Positions 14,038-23,771 of a stretch of DNA of 49,381 nucleotides are shown here, piece after piece. How positions within the stretch are numbered: position 1 is the first letter of the stretch; each line of letters begins with the position of its first letter. The stretch is from positions 1 through 49,381 of the forward strand of contig NZ_MSTI01000155.1 of NCBI RefSeq assembly GCF_001949125.1, in the 5' to 3' direction. The notes below the pieces were generated by a model that was given only the letters and a program-made list of their open reading frames with translations, made no database searches and was not told the DNA's origin. A program made the position numbers and the translations under genes. The stretch is from Deinococcus marmoris (lineage in GTDB: Bacteria; Deinococcota; Deinococci; Deinococcales; Deinococcaceae).

Positions 14038-14760
14038 TCAGGGCAGCAGCAGACGCGGATTCCATTCCTCCTGCCCGCTGAACTTTACGCGCTGCTCGGG
14101 CTGCGGACCGCCGTCGCAGGGCGGAGTGGCCATCACCTTGCGGACCAGCGGCCACACGCTGGCCACCACACGGGCCGAGATGTCCTGCCCACTCACAGGG
14201 CCAAAAGCGCGGCTGTCCAGACTTCCGCCGGGGCTGCGGTTGTCGCCCATCACGAAATAGTGGTTGGGAGGCACCCTCACACTGGGCAAGTCTGTCTGGG
14301 ACGGTGACGCCGCAACGCTGTTGGCGAGGGAGCTACCAGTGTCGGGGCAAAAGGCATTCCAGTACCTGTGCGTCCTCGCTTCGGGCAGCAGTTGGCCGTT
14401 CACGCTGACCTGCCCGGCGCGAATGCTGACCGTGTCGCCCGGCACGCCCACCACGCGCTTGACCAGATACGGGCGGTAACGCCAGGGCAGCGGCATTCCC
14501 CGGTAGTCGCCGCGCCACTCGTACTGCGCCTCGCGCGGCGGCTTGAACACCACGATGTCGCCCCGGTGATATTCACCCAGCCCCAGCCGGTGCGCCCAGC
14601 CCTCAGCCGTGGGCAGCAGCAGGCGTTCGCCGTGGCGCAGCGCGGGCATCATGCTGGCCCCGTCCACGCCCACCGAACTTGCGCCGAACTGCGTGAACAG
14701 CAGCGCGAAGACGACAGGGGCGGCCCAGTCACGCCACAGCCTCAGCAGCCGGGCTTTCAT
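14038..14760 (-). CDS. lepB: Signal peptidase I
   Basis: 240 residues. One N-terminal membrane anchor (about 11-30), then the S26 boxes: catalytic serine S36 in GASMMPAL, catalytic lysine K101 in YLVKRVVGVPGD, and VMGDNRSPGGSLDSR near the end. It cleaves signal peptides from exported proteins at the outer face of the inner membrane. The C-terminal box-D to box-E stretch has a ~40-residue insert with a possible disulfide. AGGAGG stands six bases before the ATG. Last gene of an overlapping operon behind a PadR regulator, an unusual place for a normally housekeeping enzyme; it may be a second, specialised signal peptidase. Confidence 0.95.
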   Translation of the reverse strand: MKARLLRLWRDWAAPVVFALLFTQFGASSVGVDGASMMPALRHGERLLLPTAEGWAHRLGLGEYHRGDIVVFKPPREAQYEWRGDYRGMPLPWRYRPYLVKRVVGVPGDTVSIRAGQVSVNGQLLPEARTHRYWNAFCPDTGSSLANSVAASPSQTDLPSVRVPPNHYFVMGDNRSPGGSLDSRAFGPVSGQDISARVVASVWPLVRKVMATPPCDGGPQPEQRVKFSGQEEWNPRLLLP

Positions 14761-15092
14761 GGCCGGGCCTCCTGTCCCGTGGGCGCAGTATGGATCTCTC
14801 CCCGGACTGCATAGGCCGCCCCACCCAGCGCCAGTCCCACGAGAAACACGCGTAAAACCAGCCCCAGCGTGTACACCCGCGCCAGATTCAGGGCCAGCCC
14901 CCACTCCGAACCCTGCTGGCGCAGCGAGGCAGCCCAGGCATCGGCCTCGTCCAGACCCTCCAGACGGGCGTCCAGCATGGTCTGGTAGAGGTTGGCGTGC
15001 AGTTCAGACCGCACATTCTGACGGGTCTGGGGCGGCAACAGGCAGACGGCACGCTTCAGATAAACCTCAACCGCGCCGGGAGACTTCACCAC
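14757..15092 (-). CDS. Small membrane protein with permease-prefix-like (HAAS-type) N-terminus
   Basis: 111 residues from GTG 15092 (a second GTG follows directly). The N-terminal half is helical and amphipathic (VEVYLKRAVCLLPPQTRQNVRSEL), with the feature LPPQTRxxVRxEL seen in the short domain that precedes or accompanies PadR-regulated permeases. One transmembrane helix (about 78-98) follows. It overlaps PadR by seven bases and lepB by four, so all three are translated together. Proteins of this type are usual PadR partners; the biochemical role is unknown. Confidence 0.75.
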   Translation of the reverse strand: MVKSPGAVEVYLKRAVCLLPPQTRQNVRSELHANLYQTMLDARLEGLDEADAWAASLRQQGSEWGLALNLARVYTLGLVLRVFLVGLALGGAAYAVRGEIHTAPTGQEARP

Positions 15093-15403
15093 AGGCTCCG
15101 CAGCGCCCGGTCAAAGGCGGCGTAGCCCTCGCGGCGGCGCAGCAGTTCAGCGCGGCCCGGTTCGGTCAGCAGGTAGGTCTTGACCGGCGGCCCACCACGC
15201 GCCGGCTGGGTCTGCGCTGCACTCAGAAATCCGGCCCGTTCCAGACGATGCAGGGCCGGATACAGGCTCCCGGCATTCAGTCTGATCTGCCCTTCGGTCA
15301 GCGCGTCCACCCGCTTGGCGATGTCCTGCCCGTAACCGCCTTCCCGCTCCAGCACGCTCAGCAGGATCAGATCGAGATTGCCCTTGAAAAGATTCACATC
15401 CAT
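15086..15403 (-). CDS. PadR family transcriptional regulator
   Basis: 105 residues. Winged helix typical of PadR: NLFKGNLDLILLSVLEREGGYGQDIAKRV, the recognition segment LNAGSLYPALHRLERAGFL, and the wing GGPPVKTYLLTEPGRAEL. It lacks a long C-terminal helix domain, as in PadR subfamily 2. The start is placed at ATG 15403, preceded by GGAGG eight bases upstream, rather than the earlier GTG/ATG. It likely represses its own operon through the palindrome at 15438-15452. Confidence 0.92.
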   Translation of the reverse strand: MDVNLFKGNLDLILLSVLEREGGYGQDIAKRVDALTEGQIRLNAGSLYPALHRLERAGFLSAAQTQPARGGPPVKTYLLTEPGRAELLRRREGYAAFDRALRSLW

Positions 15404-15424
15404 AGCTCTGGCCTCCATACCCAC

Positions 15425-15452
15425 TATCAGTTTCCGATATCAGAATATGATA
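15425..15452 (-). promoter_or_regulatory. Candidate PadR operator
   Basis: A perfect inverted repeat TATCAgaataTGATA (15438-15452) with a third TATCA half-site at 15425-15429, inside the 60 bases between the PadR start and the next terminator. The AT-rich block also contains the only plausible promoter of the PadR-lepB operon. Confidence 0.55.
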
Positions 15453-15457
15453 ATGAT

Positions 15458-15493
15458 GGGAAAAGGAAAGACCGCCCCATCTCGGAGGCGGCC
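15458..15493 (-). terminator. Terminator after the BON-LysM gene
   Basis: Read on the minus strand: a 9 bp stem (15485-15493 with 15470-15478, two wobble pairs), 6-base loop, then the T-rich tail TTTCCTTTT. It separates the BON-LysM gene from the PadR operator. Confidence 0.65.
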
Positions 15494-15527
15494 TCTTTAC
15501 CCAACGCTGCTCAGCACCCAGCGCTGC

Positions 15528-16319
15528 TCAGCCGGGAATCTTGATCTGGTCACCCACCTTGATCAGATCAGGGTTGCTGATGTTGTTGTAGTGGGCGATC
15601 TTCTTGTACTCGGCGGCGTTGCCGTAATACTTCTGGGCAATCGCGCCCAGGGTGTCGCCGGACTGCACGGTGTAGACGGTGTCCCCGGTCTCCTGATCCT
15701 TTTCCCTGGTCAGTTCCTTGGCACCCTCGGCCACGCGCAGGCCGCTGATGTCCACGCCCGACACGCCAGCCACCTCGCGGGCCAGCTTCTCGGCCAGACG
15801 CTGCTCGTGGTCACTGTCCACCACGCCGCGCAGGATCACGCTCTTGCCACTTTGCAGCACGTCGATGGGATCGTCTTTCAGCTCGCCGTTGTTGCGGATG
15901 GCCTGATGCACCGCCTTGGCAATCTTGCTGCGGTCCTCCATCTCCTTGATCTCCGCGTCCATGCTGGAGGCGGCGGCTGGCTTGGCGCTGGAGGTGGGGG
16001 CGATCTCGGTCTGCGCGCTGGCTGGGCCAGAAGACACGGTATTGGCCGAGGCGCTGGGGCCTGCGTCCTGTGGAGCTGCCGCCTGGGCCTGCTGGGGCGC
16101 TTCCTGAGCGATCAGGCCGCTGGTGTCCACCGACTTGACGCCGTTGATGCCCTCGGCCACCACCTTGACCACTGTTTCGTAGTGGCTGTTGGGAACCATC
16201 CCCGTCACGGTGACGTTGCCGCCCTTTTCCTGGACCTGCAAATCCAGATCCTTCAACATGGCTTGCTCTTTAAAGGCGTCTTGGACTCGGTCCCCTGTAT
16301 TTTTTCCGAATGGCCACAT
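15528..16319 (-). CDS. Two-BON, LysM domain protein (YgaU/Kbp-like)
   Basis: 263 residues. BON domain 1 (about 18-72), an Ala/Gln/Ser/Pro-rich linker (about 73-120), BON domain 2 (about 128-196, with [20 protein letters not shown]), and a C-terminal LysM (about 212-262, [19 protein letters not shown]). The single-BON homologue Kbp/YgaU of E. coli is a potassium-binding cytoplasmic protein; other BON-LysM proteins sit in the envelope. No signal peptide is seen here, favouring the cytoplasm. Leaderless promoter: TAAGCT (16326-16331) is 6 bases before the ATG. Confidence 0.9.
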   Translation of the reverse strand: MWPFGKNTGDRVQDAFKEQAMLKDLDLQVQEKGGNVTVTGMVPNSHYETVVKVVAEGINGVKSVDTSGLIAQEAPQQAQAAAPQDAGPSASANTVSSGPASAQTEIAPTSSAKPAAASSMDAEIKEMEDRSKIAKAVHQAIRNNGELKDDPIDVLQSGKSVILRGVVDSDHEQRLAEKLAREVAGVSGVDISGLRVAEGAKELTREKDQETGDTVYTVQSGDTLGAIAQKYYGNAAEYKKIAHYNNISNPDLIKVGDQIKIPG

Positions 16320-16425
16320 GCCCGGAGCTTAGCGCAAGCCACAGTCTGGGCGTGAAAAAATCCACGTTCTTAAAGGAACGCTCAGGGTGTGGGCGTTCTG
16401 GATTCGTGTTGGCACCCCCAGAGTC

Positions 16426-17910
<1,485 letters not shown>

Positions 17911-17944
17911 GGGAGTCAGTGTAGACGGTGGGTGGACGCTGGAC

Positions 17945-18229
17945 TTAACCGCTTCCCACTTCTCGCAGCAGCGCCGGAACCCCGCCCGGATAGGCAACGG
18001 CGTCCAGCCCATCGGCCCGCAGATACTTCGCCGCCAGCCCGGAGCGCACGCCCCGTTCGCAGATCACCAGCAGCGGCCCCGTCTGTGGGTTCAGGCCGTG
18101 TGCGCCGTCCTCGATCTGCTGCAACGAAACGGCAAGGACGGGCAACGCGGTCAGCTTTTCCAGCGGCTGGGCAAAGCGCAGTTCGGGGGGGCGCAGGTCG
18201 ATCACGGTCACGCCTTCGGGCAGGGGCAT
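17945..18229 (-). CDS. Rhodanese-like domain protein
   Basis: 94 residues from ATG 18229, or 107 if a TTG/ATG-like start at 18268 is used. A single rhodanese fold: [20 protein letters not shown], then [18 protein letters not shown] with the active-site cysteine in CERGVRSG, and [12 protein letters not shown]. Rhodaneses carry sulfur as a cysteine persulfide. Faces away from a second rhodanese gene 60 bases upstream. The short form is shorter than the usual ~100 residues, so the start is uncertain. Confidence 0.75.
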   Translation of the reverse strand: MPLPEGVTVIDLRPPELRFAQPLEKLTALPVLAVSLQQIEDGAHGLNPQTGPLLVICERGVRSGLAAKYLRADGLDAVAYPGGVPALLREVGSG

Positions 18230-18288
18230 GGGCGCAGAATAGGCCACAGCTTCTGGCAAGGGGCACATTCCGCCCGGAGGACTCGGTT

Positions 18289-18614
18289 ATGCTGCTCCTT
18301 ATGGAAGAAGTGACCCCACAGGAAGGACAGCAGCGCGTACAGAACGGCGCAATGCTCGTGGACGTGCGTGAGCAGAGCGAATACGACGAGGTTCACGCCC
18401 AGGGCGCGGCGCTGTTGCCCCTGAGTGAACTGGAAAGCCGCTTCTCGGAGCTGCCCAAGGACAAGGAACTGGTGATGATCTGCCGCAGCGGCGCACGCAG
18501 CAAGCAGGCGGGCGAGTACCTGATGCAAAGCGGCTATAGCAAGGTGGTCAACCTGAGCGGCGGCACGATGGCCTGGGCCGCAGCGGGCCTGCCCACCGAA
18601 GGAGAGTCAAGCTG

Positions 18615-18615
<1 letters not shown>
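18289..18615 (+). CDS. Rhodanese-like domain protein
   Basis: 108 residues. EVTPQEGQQRVQNGAMLVDVREQSEY is the typical first half, and LVMICRSGARSKQAGEYL carries the catalytic cysteine in the loop CRSGARS. KVVNLSGGTMAW closes the domain. ATG 18289 has GGAGG eight bases upstream; alternatively ATG 18301 follows TATGCT (18288-18293) by 7 bases in the leaderless style and gives 104 residues starting MEEVTPQEG. The stop overlaps the start of the SufT-type gene by one base, suggesting a joint role in sulfur supply for Fe-S cluster building. Confidence 0.9.
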
Positions 18616-18980
<365 letters not shown>

Positions 18981-19113
18981 TACGGATTCCGTTTGTTTCG
19001 TGCAGGAATCGGAACAGCGCCGATCCCTCCACTCCATGCCCGGAACCCATTTTTCTCCTGCTCGCTCCGCTCGGATTACGGGTGTTTTCGACACCCTCTA
19101 ATCGGAGTCCGTA
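18981..19113 (+). repeat. MITE-like element, copy 1
   Basis: 133 bp bounded by TA on both sides and the imperfect inverted ends CGGATTCCG and CGGAGTCCG. Inside, ATCGG/CCGAT and GGTGT/ACACC form two smaller hairpins. No coding capacity. About 90 percent alike by eye to copy 2 at 20025-20158. Confidence 0.85.
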
Positions 19114-19129
19114 TAAAAACTCAAACTTA

Positions 19130-19162
19130 AGAGAGGCGGCCTACAAGTAAGGCCGCCTCTCT
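19130..19162 (-). terminator. Terminator of the zinc metallopeptidase gene
   Basis: A perfect 13 bp stem (19130-19142 with 19150-19162) and 7-base loop. On the minus strand it is followed by a T-rich run (TTAAGTTTGAGTTTTT), fitting the gene that ends at 19185. Confidence 0.85.
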
Positions 19163-19184
19163 TGCGCTTTCCCTGCTGTGCCGA

Positions 19185-19859
19185 CTATCGGCGGGCAATC
19201 CCCAGGATATTTAGGAACTGCACCAGGGCCATCGCAAATCCGGCCACGTAGGTCAGGGCGGCGGCGGTCAGCACGTTCTTCGCGCCGTCCTGGCCTTCCA
19301 CCGTGCCGTTCAGGCCCCGGCTGTCCAGGTAGACCAGCGCCCGGCGGCTGGCGTCGAACTCCACCGGCAGCGTGACCACATGAAAGATCAGCGCCGCGCC
19401 GAACAGAATCACGCCCAGCCACAGCAGGCCCGACAGCTTCAGGAAGATGCCCGCCAGCAGCAGCCACGGGGCCAGATTCATGCCCAGGCTGAGCGGCACA
19501 GCCATCTTGCCGCGCAGCACCAGCGCGGGCATCCGCACCTTGTCCTGCATGGCGTGGCCGACCTCGTGGGCGGCCACAGCCATCGCACCGACGCTGGCAA
19601 CGCCGAAAACACTCTCGCTGAGGTTGACGGTCTTCTTGCCAGGATCGTAGTGATCGGTCAGGTTGCCGGGAACGGCGATGATCTTCACGTCATGCAGGCC
19701 GCCGTCGTCCAGCATCATGCGGGCCACGTCCGCGCCGGTCAGGCCACGGGCATTGCGGACCTGTCCCCACTTTTTGTAGGTGCGGCTCAGGTAACCCTGA
19801 ATCAGCAGGGACGCCACGAACACGATGATAATCGGGATGGTGTAGGGGCCAAGAAACAT
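19185..19859 (-). CDS. Neutral zinc metallopeptidase, membrane (YugP-like)
   Basis: 224 residues. An N-terminal membrane helix (about 5-22), a soluble stretch with GLTGADVARMMLDDGGLHDVKI, the zinc site AAHEVGHAMQD (HExxH), then three to four hydrophobic helices, and EFDASRRALVYLD, a conserved stretch of this family (Zn_peptidase_2). Probably a membrane quality-control protease; substrate unknown. GGAGGAAG stands seven bases before ATG 19859. The gene is bracketed by two direct copies of the MITE-like element. Confidence 0.93.
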   Translation of the reverse strand: MFLGPYTIPIIIVFVASLLIQGYLSRTYKKWGQVRNARGLTGADVARMMLDDGGLHDVKIIAVPGNLTDHYDPGKKTVNLSESVFGVASVGAMAVAAHEVGHAMQDKVRMPALVLRGKMAVPLSLGMNLAPWLLLAGIFLKLSGLLWLGVILFGAALIFHVVTLPVEFDASRRALVYLDSRGLNGTVEGQDGAKNVLTAAALTYVAGFAMALVQFLNILGIARR

Positions 19860-20024
19860 AGGGGAACTTCCTCCGGGAAGTGGGGCGCGGCCCTGAAACG
19901 GGTCCGGCCAGTGGTTAGAAGAGAGACAGCACAAAAGCTTCAGTCAGAGCTTTCGCTGCCTAAATCTTAGCGTACCCCACTCAGGTTTTATGAGAGGAGG
20001 TTGACGCCGAATTTACGTGGGTTA

Positions 20025-20158
20025 TACGGATTCCGTTTGTTTCGTGCAGGAATCGGAACAGCGCCGATCCCTCCACTCCACGCCCGGAACCCGTTTTTCT
20101 CCCTCTCGCTCCGCTCGGATTTTCAGGTGTTTTCAACACCTTCTAATCGGAGTCCGTA
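20025..20158 (+). repeat. MITE-like element, copy 2
   Basis: 134 bp, TA at both ends, ends CGGATTCCG and CGGAGTCCG, same orientation as copy 1. It differs mainly in the middle (CCCTCTCGCT for CCTGCTCGCT) and in the right hairpin loop (GGTGTTTTCAACACC). It lies just downstream of spoVS. Confidence 0.85.
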
Positions 20159-20165
20159 TTAGTCC

Positions 20166-20462
20166 CTACTTTGCCCCAGAGACGGGCAGTGGAACCGCCA
20201 GAGGTTGCGCCAGCACACTGAATTTCAGTGCGGTGCGTTCCTCGTGCTGCACGTCCAGCTTGACGAATTCCGGCTGGGCGCACAGGTCCAGACCGTCGTT
20301 CACCAGATAGCCGCGCGCAATCGCCAGCGCCTTGACCGTCTGGTTGACGGCGGCGGGGCCGATGGCCTGAATTTCCACGCTGCCCTGGGACCGCAGCAGG
20401 GCAGCAATGGCTCCGGCGATGGCGTTGGGGCGGGAAGTGGCAGAGACGCGCAGGGTTTCCAA
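20166..20462 (-). CDS. spoVS: Stage V sporulation protein S homologue
   Basis: 98 residues. METLRVSATSRPNAIAGAIAALLRSQGSVEIQAIG and AVNQTVKALAIARGYL match SpoVS closely. SpoVS is a small Alba-like protein of spore formers, with conserved relatives in Deinococcus-Thermus, which do not sporulate; a nucleic-acid binding role has been proposed. The C-terminus is extended by about 12 residues (LAQPLAVPLPVSGAK). The start codon is TTG, with GGAGG ten bases upstream; no ATG is available in frame near it. Confidence 0.93.
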   Translation of the reverse strand: METLRVSATSRPNAIAGAIAALLRSQGSVEIQAIGPAAVNQTVKALAIARGYLVNDGLDLCAQPEFVKLDVQHEERTALKFSVLAQPLAVPLPVSGAK

Positions 20463-20635
20463 GGCTGGGGTTCCTCCAGGAACTGAATCGCCCCGAGTCT
20501 AGGCGACGGCGGTCCAGTGGGCAATTCCCCCAGCGGGTGCCTCCTGTGGTGGCCTGAGCGCCTCCGCCTTTGGAGGGACGCCGGAGCAGGGGGCGGGCAG
20601 GTAGCGTGAAGCCCAACTGACAGGAGGTTTCAACC

Positions 20636-21157
20636 GTGGAAGAAGTTCTGGTTCCCCTATTTTTCTTTGGCAGCCTGTTTGCCTTTCCGCTGCTGCGCCG
20701 CCAGATGATCCACCGCCACCGGCTGGAGCTTCTGCGTCTGGATGTCCTGGAGACCACTGCGCCCGACACTTCAACCACGGCTCCCGACAGCGCCGCCGAA
20801 CTGGCCCTGCGCCTGCCCGAACCGCACCGCCTGTACGCGCTGGCGCTGCTGTGCCGCCTTCAGGACACGCCAGCCGAGGAACTGGACGCCCACAGCGCCT
20901 ATCTGATCCGGCAGGCCCGCAACGAGTACCTGCCCACCACCCTGCGCGCCTACCTGAACCTGACCCCCGCCGCCCGCACCCGCCTGAACGAGCGCGGCCA
21001 GGACGCCGAAGAACTGCTGCGCGAACAGTTGGAACTGATCAGCGGCGGTGTGGCCGGGGCGCTGGGACACCACCACGCCTCCGTAGACCGGATGCTGACG
21101 CAGGGGCATTTTTTAGGCGAACGCTTTGAGGCTTCGGCTGTACGGGTGCGAACTTAA
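20636..21157 (+). CDS. Membrane-anchored protein of unknown function
   Basis: 173 residues from GTG 20636, with AGGAGG eight bases upstream. One N-terminal transmembrane helix (about 5-20), a basic stop-transfer (LLRRQMIHRHRLELLRLD), then an all-helical acidic cytoplasmic region (about 55-155) with leucine- and arginine-rich helices (ELALRLPEPHRLYALALLCRLQ; RNEYLPTTLRAYLNLTPAARTRL). No known motif. Divergent from spoVS, sharing a 173-base intergenic region. Confidence 0.75.
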   Translation: MEEVLVPLFFFGSLFAFPLLRRQMIHRHRLELLRLDVLETTAPDTSTTAPDSAAELALRLPEPHRLYALALLCRLQDTPAEELDAHSAYLIRQARNEYLPTTLRAYLNLTPAARTRLNERGQDAEELLREQLELISGGVAGALGHHHASVDRMLTQGHFLGERFEASAVRVRT

Positions 21158-21501
21158 GCTGTTGTGTCTGGCCCCGCCCGCCCGCCTACGGCAGCACTGA
21201 TTTCGCCGACAGACGCCATGATGTCCAGATTGCCCGGACAGGTATTGGACTCGCCAAACGTGACATCTGGTCTTCCAGCCCGCCGTAGAGGGTGGAAGGC
21301 GCACTTCTGTCAAATCTAGCCGGGCTGTTGTGAAGATGAACATTTGATGTAGAGTGAGACCACAAGCCGCAACGCAGTGACCAGGGGAGCCGAAATAGGG
21401 GGCTGATCCTTCGTCGGGGCACGTTTGTGGTTGTGTTTAGCCGAAACTCGTCGTCTTTTCGTCTTTCTTAATTACAGTCTGGTTTCTAGACAGGAGAATC
21501 C
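21158..21501 (+). other. 344-base intergenic region with possible structured leader
   Basis: No gene is supported here. ACCACAA (21359-21365) pairs perfectly with TTGTGGT (21425-21431), enclosing 59 bases rich in short complementary blocks (AGCC with GGCT). CCTACGGC near 21186 pairs with GCCGTAG near 21283. TACAGT (about 21474) is a possible -10 for the metzincin gene. I could not match it to a known riboswitch class. Confidence 0.35.
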
Positions 21502-23481
21502 GTGAAATATATCCGTATTCTGGCCCTTCCATTGACGTTGTCGCTGCTTCTCGCCGCTTGCAGTGAGCAGAATTCGCCTGTTGTTAAGGGGCCTGAACAA
21601 CCGTCCGTCATCACCGAGCCAACCACCCCACCCGTCGTCACCGAGCCAGTCAAGACCGTGGCCACAAGCGACCTGCGGATCAGCGAGATCAGCACCAGCT
21701 ATTTCAGCGACTCTGCCGCGTGGATGGAGGTCTACAACGGCACGGGCAAGGCGATCAACCTGAAGGACTATCAGGTGCGGGCGTACAGCAGCCAGCGGGT
21801 GGCCCCCTACGACGACGAACTCAAACCCCGCAGTTACCCGCTGCCGGACCTGATGATCGAACCGGGCGAGTACATCCTGATCGGCGGTCAGGGCGTCTCC
21901 ACATTTGCCGACAACATTTCCAAGGAAGCCAAGCAGATCTATGTCCACGACGGCGACTGGATTCCCAACTGGTACGACAGCGGCTTCGTGGAACTGACCA
22001 GCCAGGGCGCGACGGTGGACATGGTGCGCTTCGGCGACAACACCGCCCAGCCGCTGACCCCAGGGGCTTGGAAGGGGGCCAATGCCCTGCCGCTCCAGAT
22101 CGGGGAGAACAGGTATGGAAGGGCGCTGAGCCGCGCGCTGAACCTGACCGACACTGACACTGCCTCCGACTGGACGGCGAACGCCTGGCTGACGCCCTTC
22201 GGACCCAATAACATCGCGCCGCTGGCCGCCGACCTCGATCTGGACGGTATGCCGGACATGGCCGAAGCGCCGGGCATGAAGTACGGGGCGCTGGATGTCT
22301 ACGCGCTGGGCGCGCGGGCGGGCGTGCGCGACCTGTTTCTGGAAATTGACTACATGCCCTCCCAGGATCAGGCCACCACGCCCCTTGAGGCAGCGCTGGA
22401 CAAACTGGTCAAGGTGTTTGCCGCCCGCAACATTGCAGTGCATATCGATACCGGCACCCTGTACGGGAACAAATACAACCTTGGCGGCGGCAACGCAGTC
22501 GCGTTTCAGGCGTGTACGACGATCGAACCTACGAAGGAACAGGCCGCTGGCGGCTGCTCTGAAATCTACAGCATCAAGGCCAAGAACCAGAGCGCGCTGC
22601 GGCGCAACCTGTTTCACTATGTCCTGTTTGCCAACAGCCAGCAGGCAGACGGCAAGGCGGGCAGCAGCGGGTACGCCGAGATCAACGGCAACGACCTGAT
22701 CGTGACGCTGGGGGACTTTGGCTTCGACGGCCTTGCCCTCGATGATCTGAGCCTCAACCGCCGGAACCTGCTGGTGAACTTTCAGGCCGGGACCCTGATG
22801 CACGAACTTGGACACAACCTGGGGCTGCGGCATGGCGGCTTTGAGAACGGCCCGAACTACAAGCCCAATTACCTCAGCATCATGAATTACGCCTACCAGC
22901 TCAACGGGCTACCGCAGACTTTTAACCAGAAGGGCGCAGAGCTGCCGTGGGCTTACAACGCCGGGAAGGTGACCCGCGAAAAGCTGGGGGTATTCAACCG
23001 CTGTGACCTGCCGGGCGGGCCATGCTCGGACAACTTCAAGATGGACTACTCGGACGGCTCCAGCGCTGTCCTGAACGAGAATGCACTGGACGAGCGCGGC
23101 GGGCTGGGGCGCGGGGCCTTTGATATCGATTGGAATTTCGACGGCGTGATCGACGCCAAGCCGGTGAAGTTCGACGTCACGTTCGACAGGGACAACAGCG
23201 GGAATCCCAAGCCGGTCTACACCGCCCCGCTCCGCGATTGGGACGACTGGGGCAACCTGACCCTGTCCTTTACCCGCTACTGGAGCGGCAACAACAACGG
23301 CGTCACAACCCTGAACGCCACCCGGCCCACCTCGGCCCCGACAGCGCAACAGATGCATGACGATCACGCCGACGAGGTGGCCGTGCCGCTGTTCGACGCC
23401 CTCCAGAGTGACCGCCAGCAGACCGCCGCCGAGCAGGCGCCCTCGGCAGAGTTGCTGGACTTCCTGCGGACGGTGCGCTGA
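21502..23481 (+). CDS. Secreted metzincin-type metalloprotease lipoprotein with lamin-tail-like domain
   Basis: 659 residues from GTG 21502 (AGGAG eight bases upstream). A lipoprotein signal ends in LLAAC (Cys20); a Thr/Pro/Val repeat linker follows (VITEPTTPPVVTEPV). Residues about 57-200 resemble a lamin-tail/LTD domain (RISEISTSYFSDSAAWMEVYNGTGKAINLKDYQV). DLDLDGMPD (about 246) is a calcium-loop-like motif. The catalytic zinc site is HELGHNLGLRH (H434, H438, H444), with the Met-turn in LSIMNYAYQ. This is an extracellular peptidase of metzincin type; a nearest family could not be fixed. Substrate unknown, possibly nutrient protein. Confidence 0.88.
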   Translation: MKYIRILALPLTLSLLLAACSEQNSPVVKGPEQPSVITEPTTPPVVTEPVKTVATSDLRISEISTSYFSDSAAWMEVYNGTGKAINLKDYQVRAYSSQRVAPYDDELKPRSYPLPDLMIEPGEYILIGGQGVSTFADNISKEAKQIYVHDGDWIPNWYDSGFVELTSQGATVDMVRFGDNTAQPLTPGAWKGANALPLQIGENRYGRALSRALNLTDTDTASDWTANAWLTPFGPNNIAPLAADLDLDGMPDMAEAPGMKYGALDVYALGARAGVRDLFLEIDYMPSQDQATTPLEAALDKLVKVFAARNIAVHIDTGTLYGNKYNLGGGNAVAFQACTTIEPTKEQAAGGCSEIYSIKAKNQSALRRNLFHYVLFANSQQADGKAGSSGYAEINGNDLIVTLGDFGFDGLALDDLSLNRRNLLVNFQAGTLMHELGHNLGLRHGGFENGPNYKPNYLSIMNYAYQLNGLPQTFNQKGAELPWAYNAGKVTREKLGVFNRCDLPGGPCSDNFKMDYSDGSSAVLNENALDERGGLGRGAFDIDWNFDGVIDAKPVKFDVTFDRDNSGNPKPVYTAPLRDWDDWGNLTLSFTRYWSGNNNGVTTLNATRPTSAPTAQQMHDDHADEVAVPLFDALQSDRQQTAAEQAPSAELLDFLRTVR

Positions 23482-23502
23482 AATTTTTTAAAGACTGACC
23501 TG

Positions 23503-23529
23503 TTGACCCCCGCGAGAAGTGGGGGTCAA
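23503..23529 (+). terminator. Hairpin after the metzincin gene
   Basis: A 9 bp stem TTGACCCCC/GGGGGTCAA with a 9-base loop, 22 bases past the stop. No T-run follows on the plus strand, so it may be a processing or partial terminator. The TTGAC stem arm is close to the next element copy. Confidence 0.5.
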
Positions 23530-23563
23530 TTGCTGCTTGTGGGGGCGGCTGGCCGACGAATCC

Positions 23564-23755
23564 TACGGGTTCCGTTTGTTTCGTGCAGGAATCGGGACAG
23601 CGCCGATCCTTCCACTCCACGCCCAGAACCCGTTTTTCTCTTGCTCGCCATCGTCACGAACAGACGCCCATGAGGACGCTGCTCCTCTGCGTCGCAGCTC
23701 TGCGAGTCCCGCTCGGATTACAGGTGTTTTCAACACCCTCTAATCGGAGTCCGTG
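23564..23755 (+). repeat. MITE-like element, copy 3, with internal insertion
   Basis: 192 bp with ends TACGGGTTCCG and CGGAGTCCGTG (the right flanking TA has become TG). The outer parts match copies 1 and 2; a ~59 bp segment absent from them sits at about 23649-23708, between GCTCGC and CCGCTCGG, and contains its own TCGCAG/TGCGA-type palindrome. Confidence 0.8.
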
Positions 23756-23771
23756 TCAGACATAGTCGGAA

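Noticed and set aside
21340..21501. Known riboswitch (c-di-GMP, cobalamin, c-di-AMP, ZTP)
   Set aside because: None of the invariant motifs of these classes could be lined up in the leader.
18981..23755. CRISPR array
   Set aside because: Repeats are 1-3 kb apart, have inverted ends, and do not alternate with spacers; no cas genes are present.
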